Position numbers and translations under genes: made by a program. The notes beneath the pieces were generated by a model. It did not search any database. It was not told where the DNA came from and saw only the letters and a list, made by a program, of their open reading frames with translations. From Zavarzinia marina (GTDB lineage Bacteria; Pseudomonadota; Alphaproteobacteria; Zavarziniales; Zavarziniaceae), in assembly GCF_021568905.1 (NCBI RefSeq), contig NZ_JAKGSB010000008.1:1-64000 (forward strand): DNA of 64,000 nt. The letters are read 5' to 3'. This document shows positions 29,443 to 38,172 of the stretch, piece after piece. Every line of letters starts with the position of its first letter. Positions within the stretch are counted from its first letter, which is position 1.

Positions 29443-29852
29443 CACGCGCCCTCCACCGGCCGGAACACCACCACGGGCGCGCCCTCCTCCTCGACGATCG
29501 CGGCTTCGACCGCAAGGCCGATGGCGACCGCCTCGGGATCGATCCCGTCGATCCGCGACATCATGCGCGGGCCTTCGGCGAAATCGACCAGGGCGATGTT
29601 GAGATTGCCGCCGTCCTGCGGGCGCCGGCGCAGCACCGTCGTCGAATAGACCGTGCCCCGGCCGCTGGCCCTGCGCAGTTCGATGGCGTTCGAGCCGCAA
29701 TGGGGGCACAGCACCCGGGGGTAGAAATGCGCCCGGCCGCAGTCCAGGCAGAACGGCAGCGTCAGATCGCCCGCCGCTAGGGCGTCGCGCCACAGGCGTT
29801 CGGGTCCGGGCCCCGTGGCCGTCACCCGAATCGCCGTCTCCATCGTCGTCAT
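29442..29852 (-). CDS. Zn-ribbon/OB-fold (DUF35) protein
   Basis: A 136-residue partner of thiolase-like proteins. The rubredoxin-like zinc ribbon is CLDCG ... CPHCG (about residues 35-53) with its four cysteines, followed by an OB-fold expected to bind acyl-CoA or the thiolase. Such pairs (ChsH2/Ltp2-like, benzylsuccinyl or steroid side-chain systems) act in CoA-ester degradation. The ATG at 29852 has GGGGAGAG eight bases upstream. It is the first gene of a two-gene operon with the thiolase. Specific substrate cannot be inferred. Confidence 0.88.
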   Translation of the reverse strand: MTTMETAIRVTATGPGPERLWRDALAAGDLTLPFCLDCGRAHFYPRVLCPHCGSNAIELRRASGRGTVYSTTVLRRRPQDGGNLNIALVDFAEGPRMMSRIDGIDPEAVAIGLAVEAAIVEEEGAPVVVFRPVEGA

Positions 29853-30136
29853 CCGGCTCTCCCCTCTCGGTTTTCGGCAACCTAGCCAGCCCGCGCGCCA
29901 GCGACAAGCCGGCGGATCGGCGGGAACCGGACGTGACATGGCGCATTCTTGGTGCAGGAGATTCGCCGATCCCCCGTTTCTGTGATTCGTGTCACGGAGC
30001 CGTGCTGGCGCGCGGCCGGATCACCGCCTAGACTGCATCGTCGTCGTTGCCTGTCGCGCTTGCCCGGTACAGGACAATCCCGAGGAGGGGAATACCGGGA
30101 CCTCGCCATGGGCGCCGAGCATCAAGGGAGCACCCC

Positions 30137-30772
30137 ATGTTCAAGCACATCACGATCATCGCCCTCGCCGGCGGCCTTCTCGCCGGCTGCGCCGAGGACG
30201 GTCGCATCTCCAATACCGGCGCCGGCGCCGGCATCGGCGCCCTGGTGGGCGCGGGCATCGGCGCCGCGGTCGCCGGCAACAAGGGCCAGGGGGCCCTGAT
30301 CGGCGCCGGCATCGGCGCATTGGCGGGCGGATCCATCGGCTACTACATGGATCAGCAGGAGAAGCAGCTTCGCCAGAAGATGGCCGGCACCGGCGTCGAG
30401 GTGGAGCGCGTGGGCGACAACATCAAGCTGATCATGCCCGGCGGCATCACCTTCCGCACCGGCTCGTCCGACATCCAGCCGCAGTTCTACGATCCGCTGA
30501 ACCAGGTCGCGGCGGTGCTGAACCAGTACCCGCAGTCGATCATCAACGTCATCGGCCACACCGACAACGTCGGTTCCGACCAGATGAACCAGCAGCTTTC
30601 GGAGCGCCGCGCCACCTCGGTCGCGAACTACCTGCTCTCGAAGGGCGTGATCCCCGAACGCCTCAACGCCTACGGCATGGGCGAGACCCAGCCCGTCGCC
30701 GACAACAACACGGACTTCGGCCGCCAGCGCAATCGCCGGGTCGAGATCCTGATCCAACCCTACACGGGTTGA
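30137..30772 (+). CDS. OmpA-family lipoprotein (YiaD-like)
   Basis: A 211-residue outer-membrane lipoprotein. A lipoprotein signal ends in LLAGC (C18). It is followed by a glycine-zipper segment (about 26-75, repeats of GAGIGALVGAGIG) and a C-terminal OmpA-like peptidoglycan-binding domain (about 95-205) with NVIGHTDNVGSDQMNQQLSE and the D and R residues that hold diaminopimelate (TDNVG ... NRRVEI). It tethers the outer membrane to the wall and may oligomerise via the zipper. GGGAG precedes the ATG at 30137. A GC hairpin follows the stop. Single-gene unit. Confidence 0.92.
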   Translation: MFKHITIIALAGGLLAGCAEDGRISNTGAGAGIGALVGAGIGAAVAGNKGQGALIGAGIGALAGGSIGYYMDQQEKQLRQKMAGTGVEVERVGDNIKLIMPGGITFRTGSSDIQPQFYDPLNQVAAVLNQYPQSIINVIGHTDNVGSDQMNQQLSERRATSVANYLLSKGVIPERLNAYGMGETQPVADNNTDFGRQRNRRVEILIQPYTG

Positions 30773-30792
30773 TCGAACCGATTTTTGATCCG

Positions 30793-30814
30793 GGGGGCCG
30801 GCGGACCGGCCCCC
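30793..30814 (+). terminator. GC hairpin after the OmpA-like gene
   Basis: GGGGGCCGG (30793-30801) pairs with CCGGCCCCC (30806-30814) across a CGGA loop, 20 bases after the stop. It lacks a T-run, so terminator strength is uncertain. Confidence 0.5.
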
Positions 30815-30932
30815 TGGGGGCATTTCAGCGAAGGTCGCATTGACAGCACGGACCCCAGGGTCCAGTGGTGAGACGGACTACCCGCTTCGCGCGATCCTCG
30901 ACAAGCCCCAACGTTTCCATTCTCGCAAACAG

Positions 30933-32147
30933 ATGCACGCCCGTTCCGACATAGCCGGCCCGGCGGCCGGTGGCTCCGCCTCCGTCCTGATTCTCGACGA
31001 CGACGTCGAACTGTCGGAAGTGCTGCGCATCCGTCTGGAGCGTGACGGTTTCAACGTCGTCACCGCCCACTCCCTGGCCCGCTTCGAGGAATGCCTGGAC
31101 GAGACGCCGACCTGCGCGGTGCTGGTGGATCTCAACCTCGGCAATCAGGACGGGCTTCAGGCGGCGGAACGCCTCGGGGCGCTCGGCTATGGCGGGCCGG
31201 TCTTCCTGATCAGCGGCTCCGACGACCGGGTCCTGACCGCCGCGCGGCGCCATGCCGAGGCGCTCGGTCTCGACATGCCCGCCGTGTTCCACAAGCCGTT
31301 CTCGCCCGCCGAACTGTCGTCCGCCATCCTGTCGGCGGTGGCGGCACCGCGCCGGTCCGCCGCCTCGGATCTGCTGCGGGGCCTGCAGGGCGATCAGATC
31401 CGTCCCTTCTTCCAGCCCCAGGTCGACCTTGCCACGGGGGCCCTGGTCGGCGCCGAGGCACTGGCGCGCTGGGCCCTGCCCGACGGCAGCATCGAGGCGA
31501 CGGGACGGTTCCTGCCCATCGTCGAGGCGGAGGGGCTGTGGGGCGAACTGACCGGCGCCATGTTGCGCGGCGTGGCCAGGGCCGTCGCGGGCTGGCGGGA
31601 TGCCGGCCTGTCGCCCTGCCGGGTCTCCATCAACCTGGAGACGAGCGTCGCCACCGATCCCGACTTCGGGCCCCGGGCGGCGGCCGCGATCGACGACTGG
31701 AACATCCCGCACGAGTTGATCGGCTTCGAGATCACCGAACAGACGGCCATGGGCGACACCGCCAAGGCACTGCGGGCGCTGACCTGGCTGCGCATCAAGG
31801 GCTTCGACCTGTCGATCGACGATTTCGGCACCGGCTTCTCCTCCCTCGCGGTGCTGCACGCCATGCCCTTCTCCGAACTGAAGATCGACAAATCCTTCGT
31901 GCGCCGCATCGCCACCGATGCCGATGCGCGCGTGATCGTGAAGGCGATCGTCGATCTGGCCCGGAATCTCGGCCTCGTCTCCGTCGCGGAGGGCATCGAG
32001 GATCAGGCGACCCTCGACCAGCTGCGCGCCATGGGCTGCGATCGCGGCCAGGGCTTCATCTTCGGCGGCGCGGTCGACGCCGCCACCTTCGCGGGGCATC
32101 TCGAGACCGGCGTCCTGGCACCGCCGGCGTCGCCCGACCTCCGCTGA
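30933..32147 (+). CDS. Response regulator with EAL phosphodiesterase domain
   Basis: About 404 residues: an N-terminal receiver domain (about 16-135; acidic pair DDD, phosphoacceptor in VLVDLNL, K in FHKPF) and an EAL domain (about 150-395) that hydrolyses cyclic di-GMP to pGpG. Catalytic residues are intact: E of EALARW, N and E of SINLE, FEITE, DDFGTGF, K of KIDKSF, VAEGIE, and QGF. I chose ATG 30933 as it precedes the receiver directly; a TTG at 30840 would add 31 residues. It is 13 bases before the hybrid histidine kinase gene, which is its likely phosphodonor. Confidence 0.87.
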   Translation: MHARSDIAGPAAGGSASVLILDDDVELSEVLRIRLERDGFNVVTAHSLARFEECLDETPTCAVLVDLNLGNQDGLQAAERLGALGYGGPVFLISGSDDRVLTAARRHAEALGLDMPAVFHKPFSPAELSSAILSAVAAPRRSAASDLLRGLQGDQIRPFFQPQVDLATGALVGAEALARWALPDGSIEATGRFLPIVEAEGLWGELTGAMLRGVARAVAGWRDAGLSPCRVSINLETSVATDPDFGPRAAAAIDDWNIPHELIGFEITEQTAMGDTAKALRALTWLRIKGFDLSIDDFGTGFSSLAVLHAMPFSELKIDKSFVRRIATDADARVIVKAIVDLARNLGLVSVAEGIEDQATLDQLRAMGCDRGQGFIFGGAVDAATFAGHLETGVLAPPASPDLR

Positions 32148-32160
32148 CCGTTCCCGCGCC

Positions 32161-34044
32161 ATGAGCCTCAGGTCGCGGTTCGAGGGCCAGAAGCGGGGCG
32201 TGCGGGCCGTCACCCTGATCCTGGCGCTCGGCTATGGCGCCGTCGCCACCTATCTGGTCGACCGCGTTCTGGTGGCCGGGTCGCTGTTCACCACCGATCT
32301 CGATCCGGACCATGCGCAGCGCCTGCGCGAGGCGACCGATCAGATCACCGTCGCCTTCCTGGGCCTGTTCGCCCTCGGTCTCGTGCTGATCGCGATCGCG
32401 CTCGCACAGGCCCGCAGCGCCCGCAACCTGTTGGCCGAAGTGCGCCAGGCCAATCGCGAGAGCGGCCGACTCGGCCTTGCCGTCGCCGCGTCGAGCGACG
32501 GCATCGCCCTGACCGATCCGGCGGGCAACGTCCTCTCCATCAACCGCGCCTTCTGCGCGATGCTCGGCCTCTCCTATGAAGCCGCCGCCATCGGCCGGCG
32601 CTGGAGCGATCTCTATCCGCCGGCGGCGCGCGGCCCCGTGATCCAGGCGGTGGCGGCCGCCATGGCCGACGACGGACACTGGCGCGGCAACGTCACCTGT
32701 CCCCGCCGCGACGGCGAGGTCATCGAACAGGATCTGAGCGTCACCCGGCTCGAAGACGGCGGCGTCGCCCTGATCGCCCGCGACATCACGCGCCAGACCG
32801 CCGACCTGCACGCCCGCCGCCTCCTCGAACAGCAATTGCTGAACGCCCAGAAGATGGAGGCGATCGGCCGTCTGACCGGCGGTTTCGCCCATGACTTCAA
32901 CAACATCCTGGCTTCGGTCCAGGGCTATGCCGAATTCCTGTCCGAGGACACGCCCAAGGACGTGCCGGCCCATCGCTTCGCCGAGCGTATCCTGACCGCG
33001 ACGCGGCGGGGCCGCGTCCTGGTCGACCGTATCCTCAGCTTCGGCCGGCCCGCCGCCGGCGGAACACAGGCCTGCGACGTGAACGCGGCCGTCGAGGAAA
33101 CGGCGGGCCTGCTGGCGGGGGTGATGCCCTCGAACGTCCGGATCGAGACCCGTCTCGGCCCGTCCGGCCTTTTCGCCGGGGTCTCGGTCGATCAATTGGT
33201 GCAGGCCCTCATGAACCTCGGCGTCAACGGCCGCGACGCCATGGCCGAGAGCGGCGGTACCCTGACCTTCGCGGTGGCGCCTGAGGAGGGCGAGGCGCGC
33301 CCGGCCGATGCCTGGCCCTCGGTCCGCCTGGGGCGCCAGGTGCCGGGGCTCCGCTATGTCCGCATCCGGGTGACGGACCAGGGCGCCGGCATTCCCGAGG
33401 ACAGTCTGGACCGGATCTTCGAGCCCTTCTTCACGACCAAGCCGACCGGGGCGGGCACCGGTCTCGGCCTCGCCGCGGTCCAGGGCATCGTCACCGGCAG
33501 CGGTGGCGAACTGGTCCTCGCCAGCCGCGTCGGCGCGGGCTGCCGCGTCGACCTGTTCCTGCCGGCGGCGGACGCCATGCCCGCTGCGCCGGCCGAGGTC
33601 GCCGCCCCGCCCCGCCTCTCCCTGCGTGTGCTGGTGTGCGAGGACGACACGATCCTGAGCGAGGCGACCGCCGAAATCCTGACTCGCGGCGGTTACGGCG
33701 TCGAGGTCGTGCACGACGGCGCCAGCGCCCTGCGGCGCCTTCGCGAGACGCCGGCCGCCTTCGACGTGATACTGACCGACGAGACGATGCCCGGGATGCG
33801 CGGGACCGAGCTGATCGGCCGATTGCGCGCCGACGGCATGGCCATTCCGGCGGTCGTCTGGTCGGCGAATGCCGGTCACGACCTGCTGGACAGCGCGGGC
33901 CTGTCGGGCCCGGCGGCCAGGGTCACATTCTGTCGGAAGCCCGCCGCCGCCGATCAGCTGCTGGCGGCGATCGCCCGCGCCGCCGGTTTCGGCGCATCAG
34001 CCGACGGGAATGCGCCCGCCCGGACCGACCAGGGCGATATCTGA
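32161..34044 (+). CDS. Hybrid sensor histidine kinase (2 TM, PAS, HK, receiver)
   Basis: This 627-residue protein has two membrane helices (about 16-38 and 60-82) bounding a short periplasmic loop, a PAS domain (about 100-215), a kinase core with H-box GGFAHDFNNILA (about 240), N-box NLGVNGRDAM, G1 VTDQGAGIP and G2 GTGLGLAAVQG, and a C-terminal receiver (about 485-610) with phosphoacceptor D in ILTDETMPGM and K in FCRKP. It is a HWE-unlike, NtrB-like kinase of the type common in alphaproteobacteria. It is read with the REC-EAL gene upstream. Its last 48 bases overlap the convergent DUF3047 gene. Confidence 0.92.
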   Translation: MSLRSRFEGQKRGVRAVTLILALGYGAVATYLVDRVLVAGSLFTTDLDPDHAQRLREATDQITVAFLGLFALGLVLIAIALAQARSARNLLAEVRQANRESGRLGLAVAASSDGIALTDPAGNVLSINRAFCAMLGLSYEAAAIGRRWSDLYPPAARGPVIQAVAAAMADDGHWRGNVTCPRRDGEVIEQDLSVTRLEDGGVALIARDITRQTADLHARRLLEQQLLNAQKMEAIGRLTGGFAHDFNNILASVQGYAEFLSEDTPKDVPAHRFAERILTATRRGRVLVDRILSFGRPAAGGTQACDVNAAVEETAGLLAGVMPSNVRIETRLGPSGLFAGVSVDQLVQALMNLGVNGRDAMAESGGTLTFAVAPEEGEARPADAWPSVRLGRQVPGLRYVRIRVTDQGAGIPEDSLDRIFEPFFTTKPTGAGTGLGLAAVQGIVTGSGGELVLASRVGAGCRVDLFLPAADAMPAAPAEVAAPPRLSLRVLVCEDDTILSEATAEILTRGGYGVEVVHDGASALRRLRETPAAFDVILTDETMPGMRGTELIGRLRADGMAIPAVVWSANAGHDLLDSAGLSGPAARVTFCRKPAAADQLLAAIARAAGFGASADGNAPARTDQGDI

Positions 34045-35211
34045 GAACACCGCGATCCCCTCGCCCCGCCCGAACAGGCTGTTGGCGATGAGCCAGACGC
34101 GCGTCACCCGCGCGGGCACGGCGCCGCCTATGGCGCCGGCGTAGTCGGCATGGACGTCCCGCGACTCCATGTGCCAGTGCCCGAGCCCGGCGCTGCCGCT
34201 GCGCAGCACGACATGGGTCTCGCGCGCGGTCCAGGTCGGCAGCGGACAGCGGTAGACAGTGCCGACCGGCAGGCCCGCGCTCCAGTAATAGGTCAGGTCC
34301 TGGCCGTCGCCGTATTCGACCGCGATCGACATGTAGTCGTGGCTCGGCACCGTATCCTCGCGCAGGTCCGTCGGCAGGCGGTCGACCTTCCACGCCCATT
34401 CGAGCCGCAGCCCCGGCACCAGCTCGACATCGACGTCATATTGCAGAATGGCGACGTCGCGCCGGGTATGGCAGGCGATCGGACGCTGGCGGCCCGCGAT
34501 CTCGCAGCGAAAGAAGGTCTCGCTGTCGCCGAGGAACCAGAGGTGTTTCCATCCCCGCGGCAGCTCGCGCCCGTGAGCCTGACGGTCGAGTTCGCCCGCG
34601 ACGAGACCTTCATGATCGCCGAGCGCCTGGAGCCGGCGCAATCCTTCCTCGATCGGCACGGCCCAGACCAGCACCGCCACCAGCATGCAGCCCGCGACCT
34701 TGTCGTAGTCGCGCGGGTCGGTCCCCAGGGTGCCGTCCGGCTTTGCCCATTCGCCCGGAAAATAGCTGGCGAGGGACAATTCGCCGCCCGCCCCGGTCGC
34801 CACCAGGGAATGGCTGGCCCGGGTGCCGCGAAAGACCGGGCCATCGCCGATGCGCAGCCACATCTGGAACGGCGGCGCCACCCAGATGTCGAGCGGACGC
34901 GCGAGGTCGGTGCGGCCGGCGGCGAAGGTCGTGACGCGATCGCCGGCATCGAGCCGGATCCCGGTCCTGGTCCAGGGTGGGCGCGTGGCCGGCAGTTCGA
35001 CCAGGCGCGCGTCGACCAGCGTGCCCGGCGGCAGCCGCCGCAGCACGGTCTCGAAATGGCGCCTGAAAGCCGCCAGATCGGGGCCCGGATCCACCCGGCG
35101 GGCCAGGCGTCGGCGCATATGGCGAAAGCCGAGCCGCGCCGCGACCCCGAGCGCGGCAATCCGGCCGGGCACGCGGGCGCGCTTCAAGGTCGTCGGCATG
35201 TCGTCGGTCAT
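33997..35211 (-). CDS. DUF3047-like protein
   Basis: A 404-residue protein. Its C-terminal 190 residues follow the DUF3047 layout (LRLEWAWKVDRLPTDLREDTVPSHDYM, TYYWSAGLPVG, HVVLRSG, GHWHMESRDVHADYAGAIGG, RVTRVWLIANS). The N-terminal half has a strand-rich, possibly carbohydrate- or lectin-like segment (GDGPVFRGTRASHSLV). No signal peptide is visible; the first 50 residues are basic. GGGGGGAGG precedes the ATG at 35211. It lies 36 bases downstream of the acyl-CoA dehydrogenase start region in reverse, that is, it follows that gene on the same strand. The family has no assigned activity known to me. Its 3' end overlaps the kinase gene by 48 bases, antisense. Confidence 0.68.
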   Translation of the reverse strand: MTDDMPTTLKRARVPGRIAALGVAARLGFRHMRRRLARRVDPGPDLAAFRRHFETVLRRLPPGTLVDARLVELPATRPPWTRTGIRLDAGDRVTTFAAGRTDLARPLDIWVAPPFQMWLRIGDGPVFRGTRASHSLVATGAGGELSLASYFPGEWAKPDGTLGTDPRDYDKVAGCMLVAVLVWAVPIEEGLRRLQALGDHEGLVAGELDRQAHGRELPRGWKHLWFLGDSETFFRCEIAGRQRPIACHTRRDVAILQYDVDVELVPGLRLEWAWKVDRLPTDLREDTVPSHDYMSIAVEYGDGQDLTYYWSAGLPVGTVYRCPLPTWTARETHVVLRSGSAGLGHWHMESRDVHADYAGAIGGAVPARVTRVWLIANSLFGRGEGIAVFSDIALVGPGGRIPVG

Positions 35212-35247
35212 GGCGTGTCCTCCCCCCGAGGTTGGCACGCCCGAGAT

Positions 35248-36432
35248 TTACAGGCCGAGCGCCAGCTTGGCCATGATGTTCCGCTGCACCTCGTTGGTGC
35301 CGGCGTAGATCGACATCGCCCTGTTGTTCAGATACTGCGCAACCATGATCGGCGCCTCGGCCGGGCCCATGGGGGCGTCGTTGGCGCCGGGCCGGGTCCA
35401 ATGATGGGCATAGGGGATGCCGGCATATTCGAGCGCGGCGAGGCCGAGTTCGTTCACCTGCTGCATCAACTCCGTGCCCTGGGTCTTCAGCATGGAGGAT
35501 TCGGCCGCCATCATGGCGCCCTGGCTGATCGCCGACATTACCCGATGCTCGGTCACGGTCAGCGCGTCCAGGGCGATCGAAACCTCGGCCAGGCGGCGGC
35601 GGAAGCCCTCGTCCTCGGCGGCGCCGGTCTCCCGCGCGACCCGGGCGAGACGTTCCAGCGCCACGCGGACCCCGGCGCCCCAGGCATTGCCGCGCTCGTG
35701 CACCAGCAGATATTTGGCGATGGTCCAGCCCTCGCCTTCCTTCCCGATGCGGTTCGCCTTCGGCACGCGCACGCCGTCGAAGAAGACCTGGTTCACCTCG
35801 TGATCGCCGGCGATCGTGATGATCGGCTGGATGGAGATGCCGGGCGTATCCATGTCGATCAGGATGAAGGTGATGCCTTCCTGGGGCTTGCCCGACGTGT
35901 CGGTGCGCACCAGGGCGAACATGCGGTTGGCGAATTGCGCCTGTGTGGTCCAGATCTTGGTGCCGTCGATGACGTAATCGTCGCCGTCGGAGACCGCGCG
36001 GCACTTCAGCGACGCGAGATCCGAGCCGGAACCGGGCTCGGAGTAGCCCTGGCACCAATAGTCCTCGCCCGAGAGGATGCGCGGCAGATAGAAGTCCTTC
36101 TGGTCCTGACGCCCGAAGGCCATGATCACGGGCGACACCATCTTCAGGCCCATGGGGCTCAGATGCGGCGTCTGCGCCTTGGCGCATTCGGTATCGAAGA
36201 TGTAGCGCCGGACCACGCCCCAGCCGGTGCCGCCATGTTCGACCGGCCAATGGGGCGCCGCCCAGCCCCGCGCGTTCAGCACCTTCAGCCAGCCGATGTT
36301 CCATTCCTTCTCGGAAAAGGCGCTGGTCGCGGCGCGGCCGGCGGCGCGCAGCTCCTCGGTCAGATTCTCGGCCAGGAACGCCCGCACCTCGGCACGGAAC
36401 GCCTCGTCTTCGTCGCTGAAGCGCAGGTCCAT
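35248..36432 (-). CDS. Acyl-CoA dehydrogenase family protein
   Basis: A 394-residue FAD flavoenzyme of the acyl-CoA dehydrogenase family, which makes the trans-2 double bond in acyl-CoA. The signatures are YSEPGSGSDLASLKCRA (FAD/substrate loop), GTKIWTTQAQFAN, and the C-terminal YAGTNEVQRNIMAKLALGL. The usual base position near the C-terminus appears as glutamate of GTNEVQR or the equivalent; substrate chain length cannot be told. GGGGAGAAG precedes ATG 36432; the open frame runs on upstream without homology. It lies between the WES/DGAT and DUF3047 genes on the same strand, suggesting a lipid-metabolism operon. Confidence 0.92.
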   Translation of the reverse strand: MDLRFSDEDEAFRAEVRAFLAENLTEELRAAGRAATSAFSEKEWNIGWLKVLNARGWAAPHWPVEHGGTGWGVVRRYIFDTECAKAQTPHLSPMGLKMVSPVIMAFGRQDQKDFYLPRILSGEDYWCQGYSEPGSGSDLASLKCRAVSDGDDYVIDGTKIWTTQAQFANRMFALVRTDTSGKPQEGITFILIDMDTPGISIQPIITIAGDHEVNQVFFDGVRVPKANRIGKEGEGWTIAKYLLVHERGNAWGAGVRVALERLARVARETGAAEDEGFRRRLAEVSIALDALTVTEHRVMSAISQGAMMAAESSMLKTQGTELMQQVNELGLAALEYAGIPYAHHWTRPGANDAPMGPAEAPIMVAQYLNNRAMSIYAGTNEVQRNIMAKLALGL

Positions 36433-36577
36433 CGTCTTCTCCCCGTCGGCCCTTCGTCCGGCCGCCCCCATCTGGCGGTTCTCGGTGCGAAGACCGTGCA
36501 TTTCTCGCTTTCCGCCATTCTGGCGAAGCGGGGAGAAGGGCTCAAGTTCGCCTTTTCGACGTCGCGGCCGCCTGGGC

Positions 36578-38101
36578 TCAGGCGGCGTCCGGGCCCTTCC
36601 TGCTCGCGATTTCGTCGACCGTCGCCTTGATTCTGCCGGCCCCGAGAACCGGCATGGGGCGGGCAGCGACGCGGGCGGCGATCGCCTCCGCCTCGTCGGC
36701 GCGGGTCTTCGCCGCCACCACCAGTTCGTCGAGGGCAAGAGCGAGACCGTCGGCGAAGCGTTCGACATCGGGCACCGCCTCGCGGTCCACGATCACGCCG
36801 AACTCGACATGATCCATATAGGACTGGACCGTCAGATTGATGCCGACGCCGTCCGCCGGGATCGAGACCGGGAAGATATGGGCGAGCTGCGCGCCGGCCA
36901 GATAGAGCGGAAAGCCCGGCCCCGGCACGTTGGAGATGACGGTGTTGAACACCGGCCGGTGCAGGTCGGCGATCTTGTAGCGGGAATAGAGCCGGGCCGC
37001 GCGCGCCGCCACCAGCGGGGCCGCGAACAGCGACCAGTCGCGCAGCATGTCGGCGGGCAGGGCCTTGTAGCTCTCCTTCGCCTCGCGGGTCGATTCCTTG
37101 ATGGTGGCGATGCGCTCGATCACGTCGTCGATGTCGGTCGCCAGCGAGACCAGCATGGCCGAGACCCGGTTGGCCTGGACGCCCTTCTCTTCCTCGCTGC
37201 GGACGGAGATCGGGCACATGGCGATCAGCGGGCGTTCCGGCAGTTCGCCGAGACCGTCGAGATAGGACCGCAGGGCCCCGGCGCAGACCGCCAGCACCAC
37301 GTCGTTCACGGTACAGCCGAGCTGGTTCTTCACCTCCTTCACCGCATCGAGGGAAAGGGTCCGGACGGCGAAGCGGCGATGCGGCGTCAGCGCCCGGTTG
37401 AAGGGCGTGTGCGGCGCCTGGAAGGGTGCGGGCGGCAGATGGGCGCCCGGCTCCAGCGCGCGCTTGCCGACATTGAGCAGCGTGCCGAGGAGCTTCGGCA
37501 TGCGCCGCGCCATCGACAGGGGCTGGACCACGCCGTGGACGGCGGCGCGCACCAGCATCCCCACCTCGCTGGGCGAGCGGTCCGGCGTCCAGGGCCGTTC
37601 GGGCGGTTCCACGTTGCGCGGCTCCGGCGAAAAGTCGAGGAGGGACACCAGGAGTTCCGTGCCCGAAACGCCGTCGACGCAGCAATGATGGATCTTGGTG
37701 TAGATGGCGACGCCGCCGCCCTCCAGCCCCTCGATGACGTAGAATTCCCAGAGCGGGCGCGAGCGGTCGAGCGGGCGGGAATGCAGCCGCGCCACCAGAT
37801 CCATCAGGTCCGCCGTCCGGCCCGGCGGCGGCACGGCGATGTGGCGCATGTGGAAGTCGAGGTCGAAATCGGCGTCCTCGACCCAGAGCGGATGGTCGAT
37901 GTCGAGGGGCACGAACTGCAGGCGCCGGCGGTAGGCGCGGGCCAGATGCAGCCGGCTTTCGACCAGCGCCTTCACCCGCTCGAAGAAACTCGTCTCGGCT
38001 TCCGGTGGCGGCTCCAGGATCAGCAGGCCGCCCACATGCATGTGGTTGGTCGGGGTTTCGAGATACAGAAACGAGGCGTCCAGGCCACTCAGGCGTTCCA
38101 T
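36578..38101 (-). CDS. Wax ester synthase / diacylglycerol O-acyltransferase (WES/DGAT)
   Basis: A 507-residue acyltransferase that esterifies fatty alcohols or diacylglycerol with acyl-CoA to form storage wax esters or triacylglycerol. The catalytic HHxxxDG motif is HHCCVDG at 138-144; the start MERLSGLDASFLYLETP and the C-terminal NVPGPGFPLYLAGA region are diagnostic of the family. It is soluble or membrane-peripheral, on lipid-body surfaces in organisms studied. It precedes an acyl-CoA dehydrogenase on the same strand (145-base gap) and follows an MFS gene. Presence suggests neutral-lipid storage. Confidence 0.93.
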   Translation of the reverse strand: MERLSGLDASFLYLETPTNHMHVGGLLILEPPPEAETSFFERVKALVESRLHLARAYRRRLQFVPLDIDHPLWVEDADFDLDFHMRHIAVPPPGRTADLMDLVARLHSRPLDRSRPLWEFYVIEGLEGGGVAIYTKIHHCCVDGVSGTELLVSLLDFSPEPRNVEPPERPWTPDRSPSEVGMLVRAAVHGVVQPLSMARRMPKLLGTLLNVGKRALEPGAHLPPAPFQAPHTPFNRALTPHRRFAVRTLSLDAVKEVKNQLGCTVNDVVLAVCAGALRSYLDGLGELPERPLIAMCPISVRSEEEKGVQANRVSAMLVSLATDIDDVIERIATIKESTREAKESYKALPADMLRDWSLFAAPLVAARAARLYSRYKIADLHRPVFNTVISNVPGPGFPLYLAGAQLAHIFPVSIPADGVGINLTVQSYMDHVEFGVIVDREAVPDVERFADGLALALDELVVAAKTRADEAEAIAARVAARPMPVLGAGRIKATVDEIASRKGPDAA

Positions 38102-38172
38102 GATCTCCGTCTCCCCCGGCTTGTTCCGTCCTAGGGGTAGCGCCCTCGGGCCCGCCGATCAATGCGCGAATT

